A stretch of DNA of 64,000 bases from CAIZGX01 sp044374295 (GCA_044374295.1 JBILOU010000004.1:9105-73104), one strand, 5' to 3'. Shown: positions 16,060 through 25,172, numbered from the stretch's first letter. Translations and numbers: made by a program. The notes: a model not told the origin generated them from the sequence alone.

Positions 16060-19000
16060 TTAGCGAATAATAGTCACGTGACCGGTCTGCTCGAAAGGCT
16101 CTTGTCCGTTTTTCGGTAGAATCTTAATTAGCCAAGAATACACCGCGTCTATTGCGTAATACTCTCCACCGTCTACTTCTCCGTACCATCCTTCGTTTAT
16201 GTCCTTCGTTTCGAATAGAACGTCGCCCCAGCGATTGAATATTTTGAATTCATAGGTTTGAATCAAAGACTCTCCTCTTATTGATGGCATAAACAATTCA
16301 TTCCTTCCATCGGCATTCGGAGTGAAGCAGTTCGGAACGAAAATAGAAAACTGATCTGATACTGCCACCGTCCCGCAACTCAAGTCCGTGCATCCGTCTG
16401 CGTTGGTTACCAATAAGCATACGCTGTATTCGCCGGGAGCTTCATTCGGAAATGTGAAGACCGGCTCGGGAGCATTTAAATAATACATGTCCATAATGGT
16501 CCAATCGTAATTCACTGCTCCCAAGGAATAATTTATAAACTGAACGGTGGTATTTCCGACATTCGGAGAAATAGGTGACCAACTGAAAGTAGAAACAGGT
16601 TGTTGAGAAACACAGATGTAATCGACAATAGAAGAGTTACTGCTGCATCCATTTCCATCGGTAGTCGTTAGCATGATATCATAGCATCCTTGGGTGTTAA
16701 ACGTGTAGTTCAACGAAGCGCAATTGTTACCACTTGGAACCCCATCTACCCACCACGTGCAACCGTTACCTACAGGAACACTTGTATTGGTTAACGTCAC
16801 ACTCAATGGTGCGCAACCTGAATTGACATCGGCTGTGAATGAAACAACTGGCAATGGATTTACAGTTATTGTTTGTGTATCGCTATCTCCACAACTTCCT
16901 CCAATAGTATACGTGATGGTCGTTGTACCCGCTCCGGCAACGCTCGGGTTGAATGCTCCTGTCGCTGGATTGGTGATGCCTAATCCGCTCCAAGTTCCGC
17001 CGGGACTGGCAGCAGTGAGGGTTATCGGATTCGCGTCTATACAAAACGAGCCTGGATTCACAATCGTTGCATCCAATGGGCCGTAAACCGTAATGTTCAA
17101 ATTACCTGTAACAGCGCAACCAGCAGGCGTGTATGATATTATTTCAGTTCCAACTCCAGCAATAGCAGGATCGAATATTCCTGTAGAAGAGACTCCTTGA
17201 CCACTCCATGTCCCTCCGGCTGGAGTAGCATTCAATTGCACAGGAGCTTCGGAAACACATAATGGACTCTGATTGGAAATAGTTGGAATAGCAGGACCTA
17301 CAAAAGGTTCGGATGTAAATGCATAGGGACAGCCGTATTGATCTTCAATTGTATAAGTTACAATATCTCCGTCAAGCAATCCACCAACCACTATAGCACC
17401 ATTGTTAGGAGCAGTATCGTCTACAAAGAATGCGTTTGCTGGAAATAAATTCGTTGCTGTGAATTGCGTACCCAATAGTTCAGGCGCCCCTCCTGAAAAA
17501 CTAACAGTCAGAGTTTGTGCGGCGCAGTCTTGAGTTGAAGTTCCTTCAATAATTTCAGGTAAATAAGTGTAGGTATATGTTGAACCTAAGTCATAACACA
17601 TCCCATCAAAATTGGTAAATGAATACGTACCCGTTGTCACATCGTACATGGTAATAGGGGTGAAATAAACAGTGTTGTTCGTAAACGTTCCTGCTGGAAA
17701 TTGTGCTATAAAACTACCGTCGTTTAAATCTGCAATATCTTGTGTAGAGAGTGTTCCAACTAAGCAAGGATCTGTTTCAATTGAACCTCCTTGCACGACC
17801 GTTGGCGGACATGCATAAACCAAATACCAGATAGCTGGATTGTAGAGCGTATCATCGTCAAAAACATTTGCAGAGAACAAGTAGTCATTATTTGACACAA
17901 TATTGAACTGATCACTGTAACATAAGTACTGTGCACTATTGGAGTTTCCCGTGGTTGTTGCATTAAATGTACCTGCATTTACCGCACAAACGCAAGGGTC
18001 CGGAGCAACGTATGCTACTGAGTTAGTGCAAGTTGGTGCTGCGCTGAAATACACAGTAACTTCGCAAGCCAAACCATCGGAGGGAATATCTAAAATTGAA
18101 TAATTGATTGGAGAAACAAAAGGAGCGTTAAATGTGACCTGCTGTCCTCCGCATGTTTCAATTATTAACTGACCTGTTGCAGGAGCGTTCGAGAACTCAA
18201 CATACCCCGTCACGTCGTAAGAATTGTTCGCAAAATCACAGGCTGCAATATCGGCTTGCAAAAAATCCATGTTACAAGGAGTTACAGCACAAGGAGCTGG
18301 AGCATTGTAACTTACGGTTCCTGTGCAAGTTGGGTCTGATGAAAATGTAGCAGTGACCGCACAAGAAGAACCATTGGCAGTTAGATTTGAAAATGTATAA
18401 GGTATACTAGAAGCAAACGGCGGATTTAAAACTATTGGTGCTCCACCACATGAATTTGTTATCGTCAGTGTTCCGGTACTTGGCGGATCAGTTACTGTAA
18501 TTGTCCCGCTTACATTGTATTGTTGAGTAGCCTGGTTACAAGCTGTTGGATTAGCGGTTATACCGTTGAACGTACAAAGAATAGCGCAATTTGTGGCACC
18601 TAGACCTCCAGTTTGCGTTGCAGTTATCTCAGTTGGTTCGTTTGAGTAATTCGTAACTAGCAGCATATACCACTGACCAACTTGGGCATTGGGAATGTTT
18701 ACTACTTCTGTCGACTGCGGATCAAAACTACAATCAACAGTATTTCCGCAGGGATAAGAAAAGCAACCAAAAGAGCTATTATTGGTTAACAGAGCATTAT
18801 TGCAAGTAATAGTGCTGAAGGGGCCCCAACAAACAAAATCGACATCCACATCGGCACTGTTTGTTAATGTTATATTGATGTTTCCAGCCTGAGAAATATT
18901 TAAGTAATACCATGCTGGGTTGGGCTGAGAAAACAAACACTCGTAATCAGGACCAACTTGCGCAACTCCGTTGTCCACTCCTGCGGGAAAAGTCACTCCA

Positions 19001-19101
19001 GTTGAAGTACAAAAGGGCGCCGCTGACTGGCAGTCCTCCTGAGCAAAGAGTATACTCACTGCATAAAAAACAAACAAAACAGAGAATACGATTTTTTTCA
19101 A
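16060..19101 (-). CDS. Secreted T9SS type B protein with repeated Ig-like modules
   Basis: About 1013 residues. I take the TTG at 19101 as start: it gives the standard signal peptide (M/L)KKIVFSVLFVFYAVSILFAQ. A second TTG at 19122 lies inside the likely -7 box. After the signal come cysteine-rich and PKD/Ig-like modules, including a tandem pair with the pattern DPPSTGTLTITNSCGG / NAPATGQLIIETCGG, then GGTWSG modules and a C-terminal CHU_C domain (FVPNCFTPNADGRNELFMP...GHVTIIR). The product should be exported by T9SS and held on the surface. The last 300 residues are paralogous to the protein at 10648-13236. Confidence 0.87.
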   Translation of the reverse strand: MKKIVFSVLFVFYAVSILFAQEDCQSAAPFCTSTGVTFPAGVDNGVAQVGPDYECLFSQPNPAWYYLNISQAGNINITLTNSADVDVDFVCWGPFSTITCNNALLTNNSSFGCFSYPCGNTVDCSFDPQSTEVVNIPNAQVGQWYMLLVTNYSNEPTEITATQTGGLGATNCAILCTFNGITANPTACNQATQQYNVSGTITVTDPPSTGTLTITNSCGGAPIVLNPPFASSIPYTFSNLTANGSSCAVTATFSSDPTCTGTVSYNAPAPCAVTPCNMDFLQADIAACDFANNSYDVTGYVEFSNAPATGQLIIETCGGQQVTFNAPFVSPINYSILDIPSDGLACEVTVYFSAAPTCTNSVAYVAPDPCVCAVNAGTFNATTTGNSNSAQYLCYSDQFNIVSNNDYLFSANVFDDDTLYNPAIWYLVYACPPTVVQGGSIETDPCLVGTLSTQDIADLNDGSFIAQFPAGTFTNNTVYFTPITMYDVTTGTYSFTNFDGMCYDLGSTYTYTYLPEIIEGTSTQDCAAQTLTVSFSGGAPELLGTQFTATNLFPANAFFVDDTAPNNGAIVVGGLLDGDIVTYTIEDQYGCPYAFTSEPFVGPAIPTISNQSPLCVSEAPVQLNATPAGGTWSGQGVSSTGIFDPAIAGVGTEIISYTPAGCAVTGNLNITVYGPLDATIVNPGSFCIDANPITLTAASPGGTWSGLGITNPATGAFNPSVAGAGTTTITYTIGGSCGDSDTQTITVNPLPVVSFTADVNSGCAPLSVTLTNTSVPVGNGCTWWVDGVPSGNNCASLNYTFNTQGCYDIMLTTTDGNGCSSNSSIVDYICVSQQPVSTFSWSPISPNVGNTTVQFINYSLGAVNYDWTIMDMYYLNAPEPVFTFPNEAPGEYSVCLLVTNADGCTDLSCGTVAVSDQFSIFVPNCFTPNADGRNELFMPSIRGESLIQTYEFKIFNRWGDVLFETKDINEGWYGEVDGGEYYAIDAVYSWLIKILPKNGQEPFEQTGHVTIIR

Positions 19102-19119
19102 GACGTTAGTTTTGTGGGT

Positions 19120-19127
19120 CAATAGTA
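19120..19127 (-). promoter_or_regulatory. Likely -7 box of the second T9SS type B gene
   Basis: TACTATTG on the minus strand, one change from TANNTTTG, 18 bases before the TTG start at 19101. No clear -33 element is seen. Confidence 0.35.
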
Positions 19128-19216
19128 CGGGGCTTAAAGAAACAAAAAAACTTCAAAAAACACTCATTGTTTTGCAATTTAAGAATTTAGTTGAAATAAC
19201 CAAACTGATTCTTCAC

Positions 19217-19245
19217 AAAAAAAACAGCACTCGATGAGTGCTGTT
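19217..19245 (-). terminator. Rho-independent terminator of the FKBP operon
   Basis: AACAGCACTC, loop of three bases, GAGTGCTGTT: a perfect ten-pair stem (19223-19245). On the minus strand it is followed by a run of eight T (19224-19217). It sits 26 bases after the stop codon of the FKBP gene at 19271. Confidence 0.9.
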
Positions 19246-19270
19246 CCAATTGTTCTAATTGCAAAAAAAA

Positions 19271-19960
19271 TTAATCTATCTTCTCAACCTTAATCAACTC
19301 AACTTCAAAAATTAAAGTTGAAAAAGCCTCAATCTTTCCTTGAGCTCTTGAGCCGTATGCCAATCCTTGAGGAATGTAAAACGTATACTTAGAACCTTCA
19401 GTCATCAATTGCAATCCTTCGGTCCAACCGGGAATAACTTGATTCAATCCGAAGGTTGCCGGCTTTCCGCGATCAACAGAACTGTCGAAAACTACTCCGT
19501 CAATGGTTGTTCCGTGGTAATGCACCGTAACCTTGTCGTTTTTATCAGGCATGATTCCTTGTCCTTCGACATTCACTTTATACTGAAGGCCGGTAGCTGT
19601 TGTTTTCACACCAGCTTTCTTCCCATTCTCAACAAGATAAGCTTCTCCACGTTTTTTATTCAGTTCGTTTTTCTTTTGGGAATTTTTGCGGACCTCTGAG
19701 TTAATAATTCCTGTTGCTTTGTCTTTATCCAACTTCGCAACACCAGCTTTGCTATCTGAAATAGCTTGCATAATTAGCTCATCTGACAAATTCTCAAATC
19801 CCGCGTTTTTCGCGTTCTCCATAACAGAAAGTCCGAAAGCATATGACAAACTATCTTCATGAGTAAGCAATGCTTTTGCATCTGTCTTTCCTTTTTTCTT
19901 TTGAGCGAAAGTCGCAGTTGACAAGGCGACTAAAGCAAAGCAAATAGCTAAACGTTTCAT
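19271..19960 (-). CDS. FKBP-type peptidyl-prolyl isomerase, exported
   Basis: 229 residues with a signal peptide (MKRLAICFALVALSTATFAQ). Residues about 30-115 are the helical dimerisation/chaperone part of the FkpA/Mip group (LLTHEDSLSYAFGLSVMEN), and about 125-229 the FKBP domain (DKVTVHYHGTTIDGVVFDSS...VIPGWTEGLQLMTEGSKYTF). It should catalyse cis/trans change at proline and help folding in the periplasm. It follows a second FKBP gene by 5 bases and is probably a duplicate; the two share about the same layout. Confidence 0.93.
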   Translation of the reverse strand: MKRLAICFALVALSTATFAQKKKGKTDAKALLTHEDSLSYAFGLSVMENAKNAGFENLSDELIMQAISDSKAGVAKLDKDKATGIINSEVRKNSQKKNELNKKRGEAYLVENGKKAGVKTTATGLQYKVNVEGQGIMPDKNDKVTVHYHGTTIDGVVFDSSVDRGKPATFGLNQVIPGWTEGLQLMTEGSKYTFYIPQGLAYGSRAQGKIEAFSTLIFEVELIKVEKID

Positions 19961-19965
19961 AGTTC

Positions 19966-20688
19966 TTAGTTCGCGGGTTTAATCTCTACAATTTCCATTT
20001 CGAAAATAAGCGTTGCGAAAGGAGGAATAACTCCACCTGCACCTTGTTCTCCATATGCTAAGTTCTGTGGGATGTATAGCTCATACTGTCCACCCGCTTT
20101 CATCAACTTCAACCCTTCTCCCCAGCCTGAAATCACTTGTCCAGCCGTAATTGTAATTGGCTCATTTCTTTCGTAAGAGCTATCGAATACCTTTCCGTCT
20201 ACCAAAGATCCTTTGTAGTGAACAACGATGGTGTCGTTATCGTCTGGAGACAATCCTATTCCTTCACGAATAACTTTGTATTGCAGTCCAGACGCTGTAG
20301 TTATCACTCCTGGCTTCGCGCCATTTTCCTTTAAAAATCCTATTTCCTTTTCCATTGTTTGTGTTGCTTTTTCTGATTCTCTTCTTGCTAAAATTCCTTG
20401 AATGTACGGATCTACCATTTCATTTGGAAGTTGATTGGCCTTGTTCGCATGATCCAAAACCGCTTGTCCCATGATACTTTCATTCAGACCTTCAATGCCG
20501 CTTGTAGCAATGTTATTTGCTATGCTAACACCAATGGCGTATGATAGACTATCGTTTTCATTCTTTAAAACAACCGTAGATTTCTTCGGCTCGTCTTTTG
20601 GCTTCTTCTTTTTATCTCCTTGATCCATTGCGTTCGAACTTAATACCAATAAGCTCGCTCCAAGAAGTACAATATGTTTACGTTTCAT
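19966..20688 (-). CDS. FKBP-type peptidyl-prolyl isomerase, exported (tandem paralogue)
   Basis: 240 residues with a signal peptide (MKRKHIVLLGASLLVLSSNA). The N-terminal helical part (NENDSLSYAIGVSIANNIAT) and the C-terminal FKBP domain (DTIVVHYKGSLVDGKVFDSS...VISGWGEGLKLMKAGGQYEL) are those of the FkpA/Mip group. A lysine-rich linker GDKKKKPKDEPKKS follows the signal. It is the first gene of the two-gene operon and is divergent from the gene at 20750. Confidence 0.93.
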   Translation of the reverse strand: MKRKHIVLLGASLLVLSSNAMDQGDKKKKPKDEPKKSTVVLKNENDSLSYAIGVSIANNIATSGIEGLNESIMGQAVLDHANKANQLPNEMVDPYIQGILARRESEKATQTMEKEIGFLKENGAKPGVITTASGLQYKVIREGIGLSPDDNDTIVVHYKGSLVDGKVFDSSYERNEPITITAGQVISGWGEGLKLMKAGGQYELYIPQNLAYGEQGAGGVIPPFATLIFEMEIVEIKPAN

Positions 20689-20737
20689 TGAAATTTATTT
20701 AGGTATGCAAGATAATCAGATTCTAAGTTCATTCGTG

Positions 20738-20745
20738 TATTTTTG
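20738..20745 (+). promoter_or_regulatory. -7 box of the gene at 20750
   Basis: TATTTTTG, exact TANNTTTG, only four bases before the ATG, so the transcript would be nearly leaderless. A -33 TTG is not evident. Confidence 0.55.
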
Positions 20746-20749
20746 AAGA

Positions 20750-21388
20750 ATGAAGCCATTCAAATTATTGTTCTTTCTTGGTCTAATGACGTTTGTCAGC
20801 ATTTCGACATACGCGCAAAACGAAATGTATGGTGGAATTACGCTTGAGCAATTGACGTACAATAAATCAAGTATGTACTCAATTGGAGCCGATGTGTACG
20901 CGCCCTTTGGAGATCGATTCACTTTGAATTACAGCTTGAAATTGGGATTTAGTAAAGACTACAGCATAGCTTTTCACTCACCTGTATCAACATTATTGGG
21001 AACATATTTGCTTGCATTAAATGGTGAACTTCCAGGAATAGCTTCGCTAGGACTTCTTTGCTTGGCCATTCCTGAAGGAGTTGGGGTTTATCTTGGTCCC
21101 GATGGGCAAGCCCTGCATCTTTCAGTGAATCCGCTTGGTATGGATTATTTCGAGTCTCCTGATAAAGCCCTTGATTATATCGGAATGAGTTGCAGCGCAG
21201 TTGCGCGTATTCATTATAAAATGAAATCGTATTTCCCTTCCTACATCACTCCAATGGTTGGGCTATACTATCGCTATGGCCAATCGAATTTCAGTGAGCA
21301 ATATGGGATTCGATTTGGAGTTTCCTTTGGAGTTGCGTCAAAAAGAACAGATGCTGGATCCAGCCTTCAAGAATTATTGTATGAATAA
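20750..21388 (+). CDS. Secreted hypothetical protein, possibly beta-barrel
   Basis: 212 residues with a signal peptide (MKPFKLLFFLGLMTFVSISTYAQ). I do not recognise the family. The mature part alternates polar and hydrophobic residues and ends with strands such as YITPMVGLYYRYGQSNF and YGIRFGVSFGVASKR, which suggests outer-membrane strands. However, the last residues are not the usual terminal aromatic. Its 3' end overlaps the next gene by eight bases (ATGAATAA), so both are probably made together. Confidence 0.6.
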   Translation: MKPFKLLFFLGLMTFVSISTYAQNEMYGGITLEQLTYNKSSMYSIGADVYAPFGDRFTLNYSLKLGFSKDYSIAFHSPVSTLLGTYLLALNGELPGIASLGLLCLAIPEGVGVYLGPDGQALHLSVNPLGMDYFESPDKALDYIGMSCSAVARIHYKMKSYFPSYITPMVGLYYRYGQSNFSEQYGIRFGVSFGVASKRTDAGSSLQELLYE

Positions 21389-22037
21389 ACTACTACTCTG
21401 CTCTCTCTTCCTTATCCTTATGGGAGTTTCATATTCTGCAGTTGCACAATCTGACACGCTTTTTATTCAAAACTGGGAGAATGGACATGCCATCTATCTT
21501 TTGCCCCCAGGCAAATTTCAAATGAACGATATTTGGACAGCCTCAGATACGATTTTTTATCCGCCTGTTCCAAAATTCAGAAAATTCAAATTCAATCTGA
21601 AAGAAACATTTTTACCGTTAAACGCCTACCAAGGCAAACTTGTTTATTACGATCCTTGCGATGGCATCTTCGAGTCGGCATGGGCGTTCAACGATTCTGC
21701 TCTTGTTCACATCTATTACGACGGTCCTGAAGGCTCGCCCATTGCTGCTATTGAATCTGAAAGCGAAAATGAAATTCAATTCAGAATATTGTCATTCAAT
21801 TATGACGACATTGAAAAGTCCCTCGAATATTATCTTACCGTTAAAACGATGAATCAAGAAAAGGGTATCTTCCTTTTCACTTTTGAAAATCCGTTCGATA
21901 GGGAGTCGTATTCCTTTCCAGTTGTTGAACAAAGTAAATTGCACTTGCTTCCTGTTTTAGTGAACGAATCGAAGTATCAGAAGTATATAGAATTCGCTTT
22001 TCCGGAAGAGGAAATTACTCCAGAATTGTTCAAATAA
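21381..22037 (+). CDS. Secreted hypothetical protein
   Basis: 218 residues from the ATG at 21381; longer frames overlap the preceding gene far more and lack a signal peptide. The signal peptide is MNKLLLCSLFLILMGVSYSA, cleaved near VAQ. The mature protein is acidic and rich in aromatics, with no motif I recognise. It overlaps the preceding secreted protein by eight bases and is followed by a clear terminator, so the two form one short transcription unit. Confidence 0.6.
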   Translation: MNKLLLCSLFLILMGVSYSAVAQSDTLFIQNWENGHAIYLLPPGKFQMNDIWTASDTIFYPPVPKFRKFKFNLKETFLPLNAYQGKLVYYDPCDGIFESAWAFNDSALVHIYYDGPEGSPIAAIESESENEIQFRILSFNYDDIEKSLEYYLTVKTMNQEKGIFLFTFENPFDRESYSFPVVEQSKLHLLPVLVNESKYQKYIEFAFPEEEITPELFK

Positions 22038-22068
22038 AAAAGCTCGCCGTTGCGAGCTTTCTTCGTTT
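22036..22068. terminator. Bidirectional terminator between convergent genes
   Basis: AAAGCTCGC, loop CGTT, GCGAGCTTT: a perfect nine-pair stem (22039-22060). A-rich sequence precedes it and T-rich sequence follows, so it can act on both strands. It ends the plus-strand pair 20750-22037 and the minus-strand gene at 22097. Confidence 0.85.
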
Positions 22069-22096
22069 TATACCTCTACTTAACCAAAACCACTTG

Positions 22097-23077
22097 CTAG
22101 AAGTTCAACTTAATTCCAAAAGCATTTGAAGAGATTTCCGGGCCATCTCCGCATGAAAATTTTGGCAGCAATGCGGACTCCCAGAAAAATGACAAGCTGC
22201 TAGTAAAGCCAACCTCTGTATATAAGTTTAACATGTACTCGTTCACGCCGAAATCACCCGCAACGCGCTGCTTGCGTTTATCTCCGTTTTCCTTCCATTT
22301 GTATAGCGCATTCGATCCAATTAAATAACCTCCAATGACACCGAATGACATGTGGAAAATATTTCGTTCTTGGTTCATCCAAAGGTCTTCTCGGTCCTGT
22401 TCCGTTACTTTACCGTTGTATTGAAAAACCAAAGGCACTGTGATGTAGGTTGAATTTAATGTAGCCACATCACTCACCGGAAAACTCCCTGTTTGAAATC
22501 CAAACGTATCCGCCTCTGCCAATCGTAAATTTCGATTGATGGCAATAGTCTCCCAAGTAAATCCCAATCCTGTTCCTAAACGAAATCGATCTTTAATCAA
22601 TTCAAAAGACGTGTTAACGACACTCATCCCAATGTATCCACTGGAATTCCTTTTACCCTGATTTTGCAACCATTCTGGCTCATACGAATTTTGATCCGCA
22701 TCCATGAACGTCAAAAATCCAAAGCGTATACCCCCGAATCCGTGCCAAGGAAAATCTTCTATCGGAAGTGATTTACACTTTTTATCTGTTGTTATAAGTC
22801 TCGACGTTGAATCGGGATAGATATCAATCTTCATATCGCCCAACCGAATGTGCAGGGTATCATCTTGATTCCCTTTAATCGTTGTATCCTTCACTGCACT
22901 CCCTTCAACCACAATTTTATACTCCTTGTGTTTCAACTCCGCGTTAGCAGCATCCTCAGCCGCAACAAGAGCTTTCTTCTCTGCACGCTCGGCCTTTTTT
23001 TGCTCTTCTTCCTTGGTCTGCGCGCCAATCACTCCTGCAGTCAACGCTAACATTAAAACTAAAAATTTTGTTTTCAT
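22097..23077 (-). CDS. Outer-membrane beta-barrel protein (porin-family-like)
   Basis: 326 residues with a signal peptide (MKTKFLVLMLALTAGVIGAQ). Residues 21-50 are a charged coiled-coil-like segment (TKEEEQKKAERAEKKALVAA). A beta domain with amphipathic strands follows from about residue 110 (GFGGIRFGFLTF, YIGMSVVNTSFEL, FRLGTGLGFTWET), ending in NAFGIKLNF with the terminal Phe typical of outer-membrane barrels. I cannot name the subfamily; PorT-like barrels share this layout. Hairpin array C lies 43 bases upstream of the start. Confidence 0.7.
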   Translation of the reverse strand: MKTKFLVLMLALTAGVIGAQTKEEEQKKAERAEKKALVAAEDAANAELKHKEYKIVVEGSAVKDTTIKGNQDDTLHIRLGDMKIDIYPDSTSRLITTDKKCKSLPIEDFPWHGFGGIRFGFLTFMDADQNSYEPEWLQNQGKRNSSGYIGMSVVNTSFELIKDRFRLGTGLGFTWETIAINRNLRLAEADTFGFQTGSFPVSDVATLNSTYITVPLVFQYNGKVTEQDREDLWMNQERNIFHMSFGVIGGYLIGSNALYKWKENGDKRKQRVAGDFGVNEYMLNLYTEVGFTSSLSFFWESALLPKFSCGDGPEISSNAFGIKLNF

Positions 23078-23120
23078 ATCATTGAATTTAACTTTAACTA
23101 AATCTTCCCTTAAATAAAAA

Positions 23121-23180
23121 TCGTCGAAGACAATCGTGTATGCACCCTCGTTGCTTGCAACATTCGTCCTACGGACATTC
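23121..23180. repeat. Mini-hairpin array C (class I, degenerate)
   Basis: Starts with TCGTCGAAGACAATCG, one base from the common leader unit, then small hairpins TTGC..GCAA and TCC-TAC-GGA separated by CATTCG. Earlier units (TGTATGCAC, CCTCG) are decayed. It lies between the stop codon at 23189 and the start at 23077 of two minus-strand genes. Confidence 0.65.
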
Positions 23181-23188
23181 TTTTCATA

Positions 23189-23986
23189 TTAGAAACCAAA
23201 CCTTCTCCCTTTCCAATCAACAACCAATCGATCATTATCGTTATCTCTATTTCGTGCAGCGCGAATAATCCGCTTAACCTTCCGAAACTTCTCAACGCGT
23301 TCATCGATTTCTTGTGCAATCAATTCTCGAATGGTTAAATACTCTTTAGTTTTTTCTTTCTGTTTGAATTGCTGAAGACTTGAATCTACTTTGGCCACTA
23401 AAAGTGAATCTTGATTGACTTCAATTTTCATTTCATTTTTTGTGGAATCCACCAAAGGAATATATACCAGGTCCGTCCAAGGTATTGTACCATTTGGAAA
23501 AACATATTCATATCCAAGATCCCACTTATTCTGAAAAACCGTTCCTCCACAATACAACGGGAAATTCATATCGTTCCAAGGGAGGAGCCATTCAGAGCTA
23601 ATGAAAATAATTGAATCATGTTGTTCGAACTTCTGTTCAATCTTCTGCTCAATCTTCTTCTCTGGACGGTGATAAACATACTCCACTGGAGCGGGCTCAT
23701 CGGGAATGACAATGAAAGTTCGAAGCACCAACGTCACAATCCATGCGGCCGCCATGCCACTTATCCAGAAATAAACACTTCGATTATTCTCTTCTTTCTT
23801 TAAACGCTGCTTGCGATCTTCATTAGAGCGAACATCCAAAATTTCCTTTTGAAAATGACTCTGTATTTCCTCATCGGAAACAGCATAGCGCTTCAAAGAA
23901 TCCTTTTTATCAAACGAAACTGCTGTCCGTTCAACTTTCGGAAACTCATCTTCTGTATGTTCATTCCATTCGTTCATGCTGTCCAA
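23189..23986 (-). CDS. Membrane protein coupled to an ECF sigma factor, possible anti-sigma
   Basis: 265 residues. An acidic and charged cytoplasmic part (1-70), one membrane segment (71-90), then a periplasmic part that opens with IVIPDEPAP and YHRPEKKIEQ. The rest shows the pattern W-x-LPW...YCGG and a basic C-terminus. The same opening is found in the protein at 24516-25073, so the two are paralogues. The start overlaps the sigma gene by 13 bases, which suggests an anti-sigma role, but no known anti-sigma domain is seen. Confidence 0.6.
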   Translation of the reverse strand: MDSMNEWNEHTEDEFPKVERTAVSFDKKDSLKRYAVSDEEIQSHFQKEILDVRSNEDRKQRLKKEENNRSVYFWISGMAAAWIVTLVLRTFIVIPDEPAPVEYVYHRPEKKIEQKIEQKFEQHDSIIFISSEWLLPWNDMNFPLYCGGTVFQNKWDLGYEYVFPNGTIPWTDLVYIPLVDSTKNEMKIEVNQDSLLVAKVDSSLQQFKQKEKTKEYLTIRELIAQEIDERVEKFRKVKRIIRAARNRDNDNDRLVVDWKGRRFGF

Positions 23987-24450
23987 TGAAGGGTTATAAA
24001 TTCTTTCAATTCTTTTCTCGCTCGAAAGAGCGTTACTTTCACCATTGATTCGGAGAGATTCGTTATCTCTCCGATCTCGGCGTATGAATAGTCTTCGTAA
24101 TCGCGCAGAAGTATCAATTGTTTTTGTTGAAGGCTCAATCGTTCCAATCCCTCGTCTATTAATGCTTTCAACTCACCGCTGTGATCTTGCTCGGCAACTT
24201 CCTTTGAAGCGGGAATGTTCTTCTTCAACTTATCTCTTCTCGACCAATCCACTACTGCGTTGTATGCTGAAGTAAACAGATACGATTTCGCTTTGCTTGA
24301 TTCGACATCGTCTTTCTTCTTCCACAATTTTTCATACACATCTTGAACAAGGTCTTCTGCCAATTCTTTGTCGCGCACCAACTTTAATACAAATCCAAAG
24401 ATTCGATCAGACCACAGGTCTACTGCTTCATTGTATTCTCTTCTGCTCAT
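23974..24450 (-). CDS. ECF-family RNA polymerase sigma factor (third)
   Basis: 158 residues, short but complete. Region 2: RDKELAEDLVQDVYEKLWKK with SYLFTSAYNAVVDWSRR. Region 4: LRDYEDYSYAEIGEITNLSE followed by SMVKVTLFRARKELKEF. It is coupled to the membrane protein at 23189-23986 and lies 65 bases downstream of the paralogue at 24516-25073 on the same strand. Confidence 0.88.
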   Translation of the reverse strand: MSRREYNEAVDLWSDRIFGFVLKLVRDKELAEDLVQDVYEKLWKKKDDVESSKAKSYLFTSAYNAVVDWSRRDKLKKNIPASKEVAEQDHSGELKALIDEGLERLSLQQKQLILLRDYEDYSYAEIGEITNLSESMVKVTLFRARKELKEFITLHWTA

Positions 24451-24515
24451 TCGACAAAACCAAGACGCACCAACTTACCAAAAGTTACAGGACTTCAAGA
24501 AATTTTTCTAAACAT

Positions 24516-25073
24516 TCAAACTTTGCGTCGCTCAGAACGAAGCTCCCTGCGGGATTTCCTATTGCTATTTATTAGACTCAATTTATCAAAGAGCCTTTTG
24601 CCCAAACCCTTCTTCATGGAAGAATTGATAATCGCTTGAGCCATTTGATTAACTGCATTGGAATCATTACTCGCATTGAATAATGAATCTCGATTCCTTG
24701 TTTTCAAAGAATCTGTGCTTGTTGAATCTGCTCCAGGCAATGTAACAACTTCCCCTAACGGATAGCCTCCCCAAGGTCCAGAGCCGTAATGAGTCCAATT
24801 GTCCATATAAACCACTCCGCCACAACCGTAGTAGGGGAAATTATAGATTTGGAAATTATAAGGAAAAAACCAATCTCCAGTCAGCATGTAGATGGTATCG
24901 CGCTGCTCAACTTTCTTTTCAATCTTCTTTTCTGGACGGTGGTACTCGTAGACAATCGGAGCAGGCTCTTCAGGAATAACAATCATAGCACGAAGCGCAA
25001 TCATGGATCCCCATGCTAGAAACAATAAGCCAATTCTTATATAGGTTCTATTCAATTCCTTCCGCTGCTCCAT
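24516..25073 (-). CDS. Small membrane protein paralogous to the sigma-coupled protein
   Basis: 185 residues: a short N-terminus, a membrane segment at about 11-30, then IVIPEEPAP and YHRPEKKIEKKVEQ at 31-57, nearly the same as residues 92-116 of the protein at 23189-23986. WFFPYNF...YYGCGGVVYMDNW also aligns with the other protein's LLPWNDM...YCGGTVFQNKW. It lacks the long cytoplasmic head of its paralogue, so it may sense or compete without binding the sigma factor; that is inference. The C-terminal residues RRELRSERRKV are very basic. Confidence 0.55.
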   Translation of the reverse strand: MEQRKELNRTYIRIGLLFLAWGSMIALRAMIVIPEEPAPIVYEYHRPEKKIEKKVEQRDTIYMLTGDWFFPYNFQIYNFPYYGCGGVVYMDNWTHYGSGPWGGYPLGEVVTLPGADSTSTDSLKTRNRDSLFNASNDSNAVNQMAQAIINSSMKKGLGKRLFDKLSLINSNRKSRRELRSERRKV

Positions 25074-25160
25074 TAGAAGACAGACTCACATTTCACTAAA
25101 ATAGTTTCCTCGTTATGAAAAATAGTGACAAACCTCACCTAAAGATTTCGAATCAAATCC

Positions 25161-25168
25161 TACTTTCG
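25161..25168 (+). promoter_or_regulatory. -7 box of the T9SS type A gene
   Basis: TACTTTCG, TANNTTTG with one change, four bases before the ATG at 25173. Same placement as several other genes in the window. Confidence 0.5.
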
Positions 25169-25172
25169 CACT

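Noticed and set aside
24542..24554. TCCC-TGC-GGGA hairpin near the end of the gene at 24516, like a class II unit
   Set aside because: Single hairpin inside coding sequence with no neighbours of the same type; may be chance.
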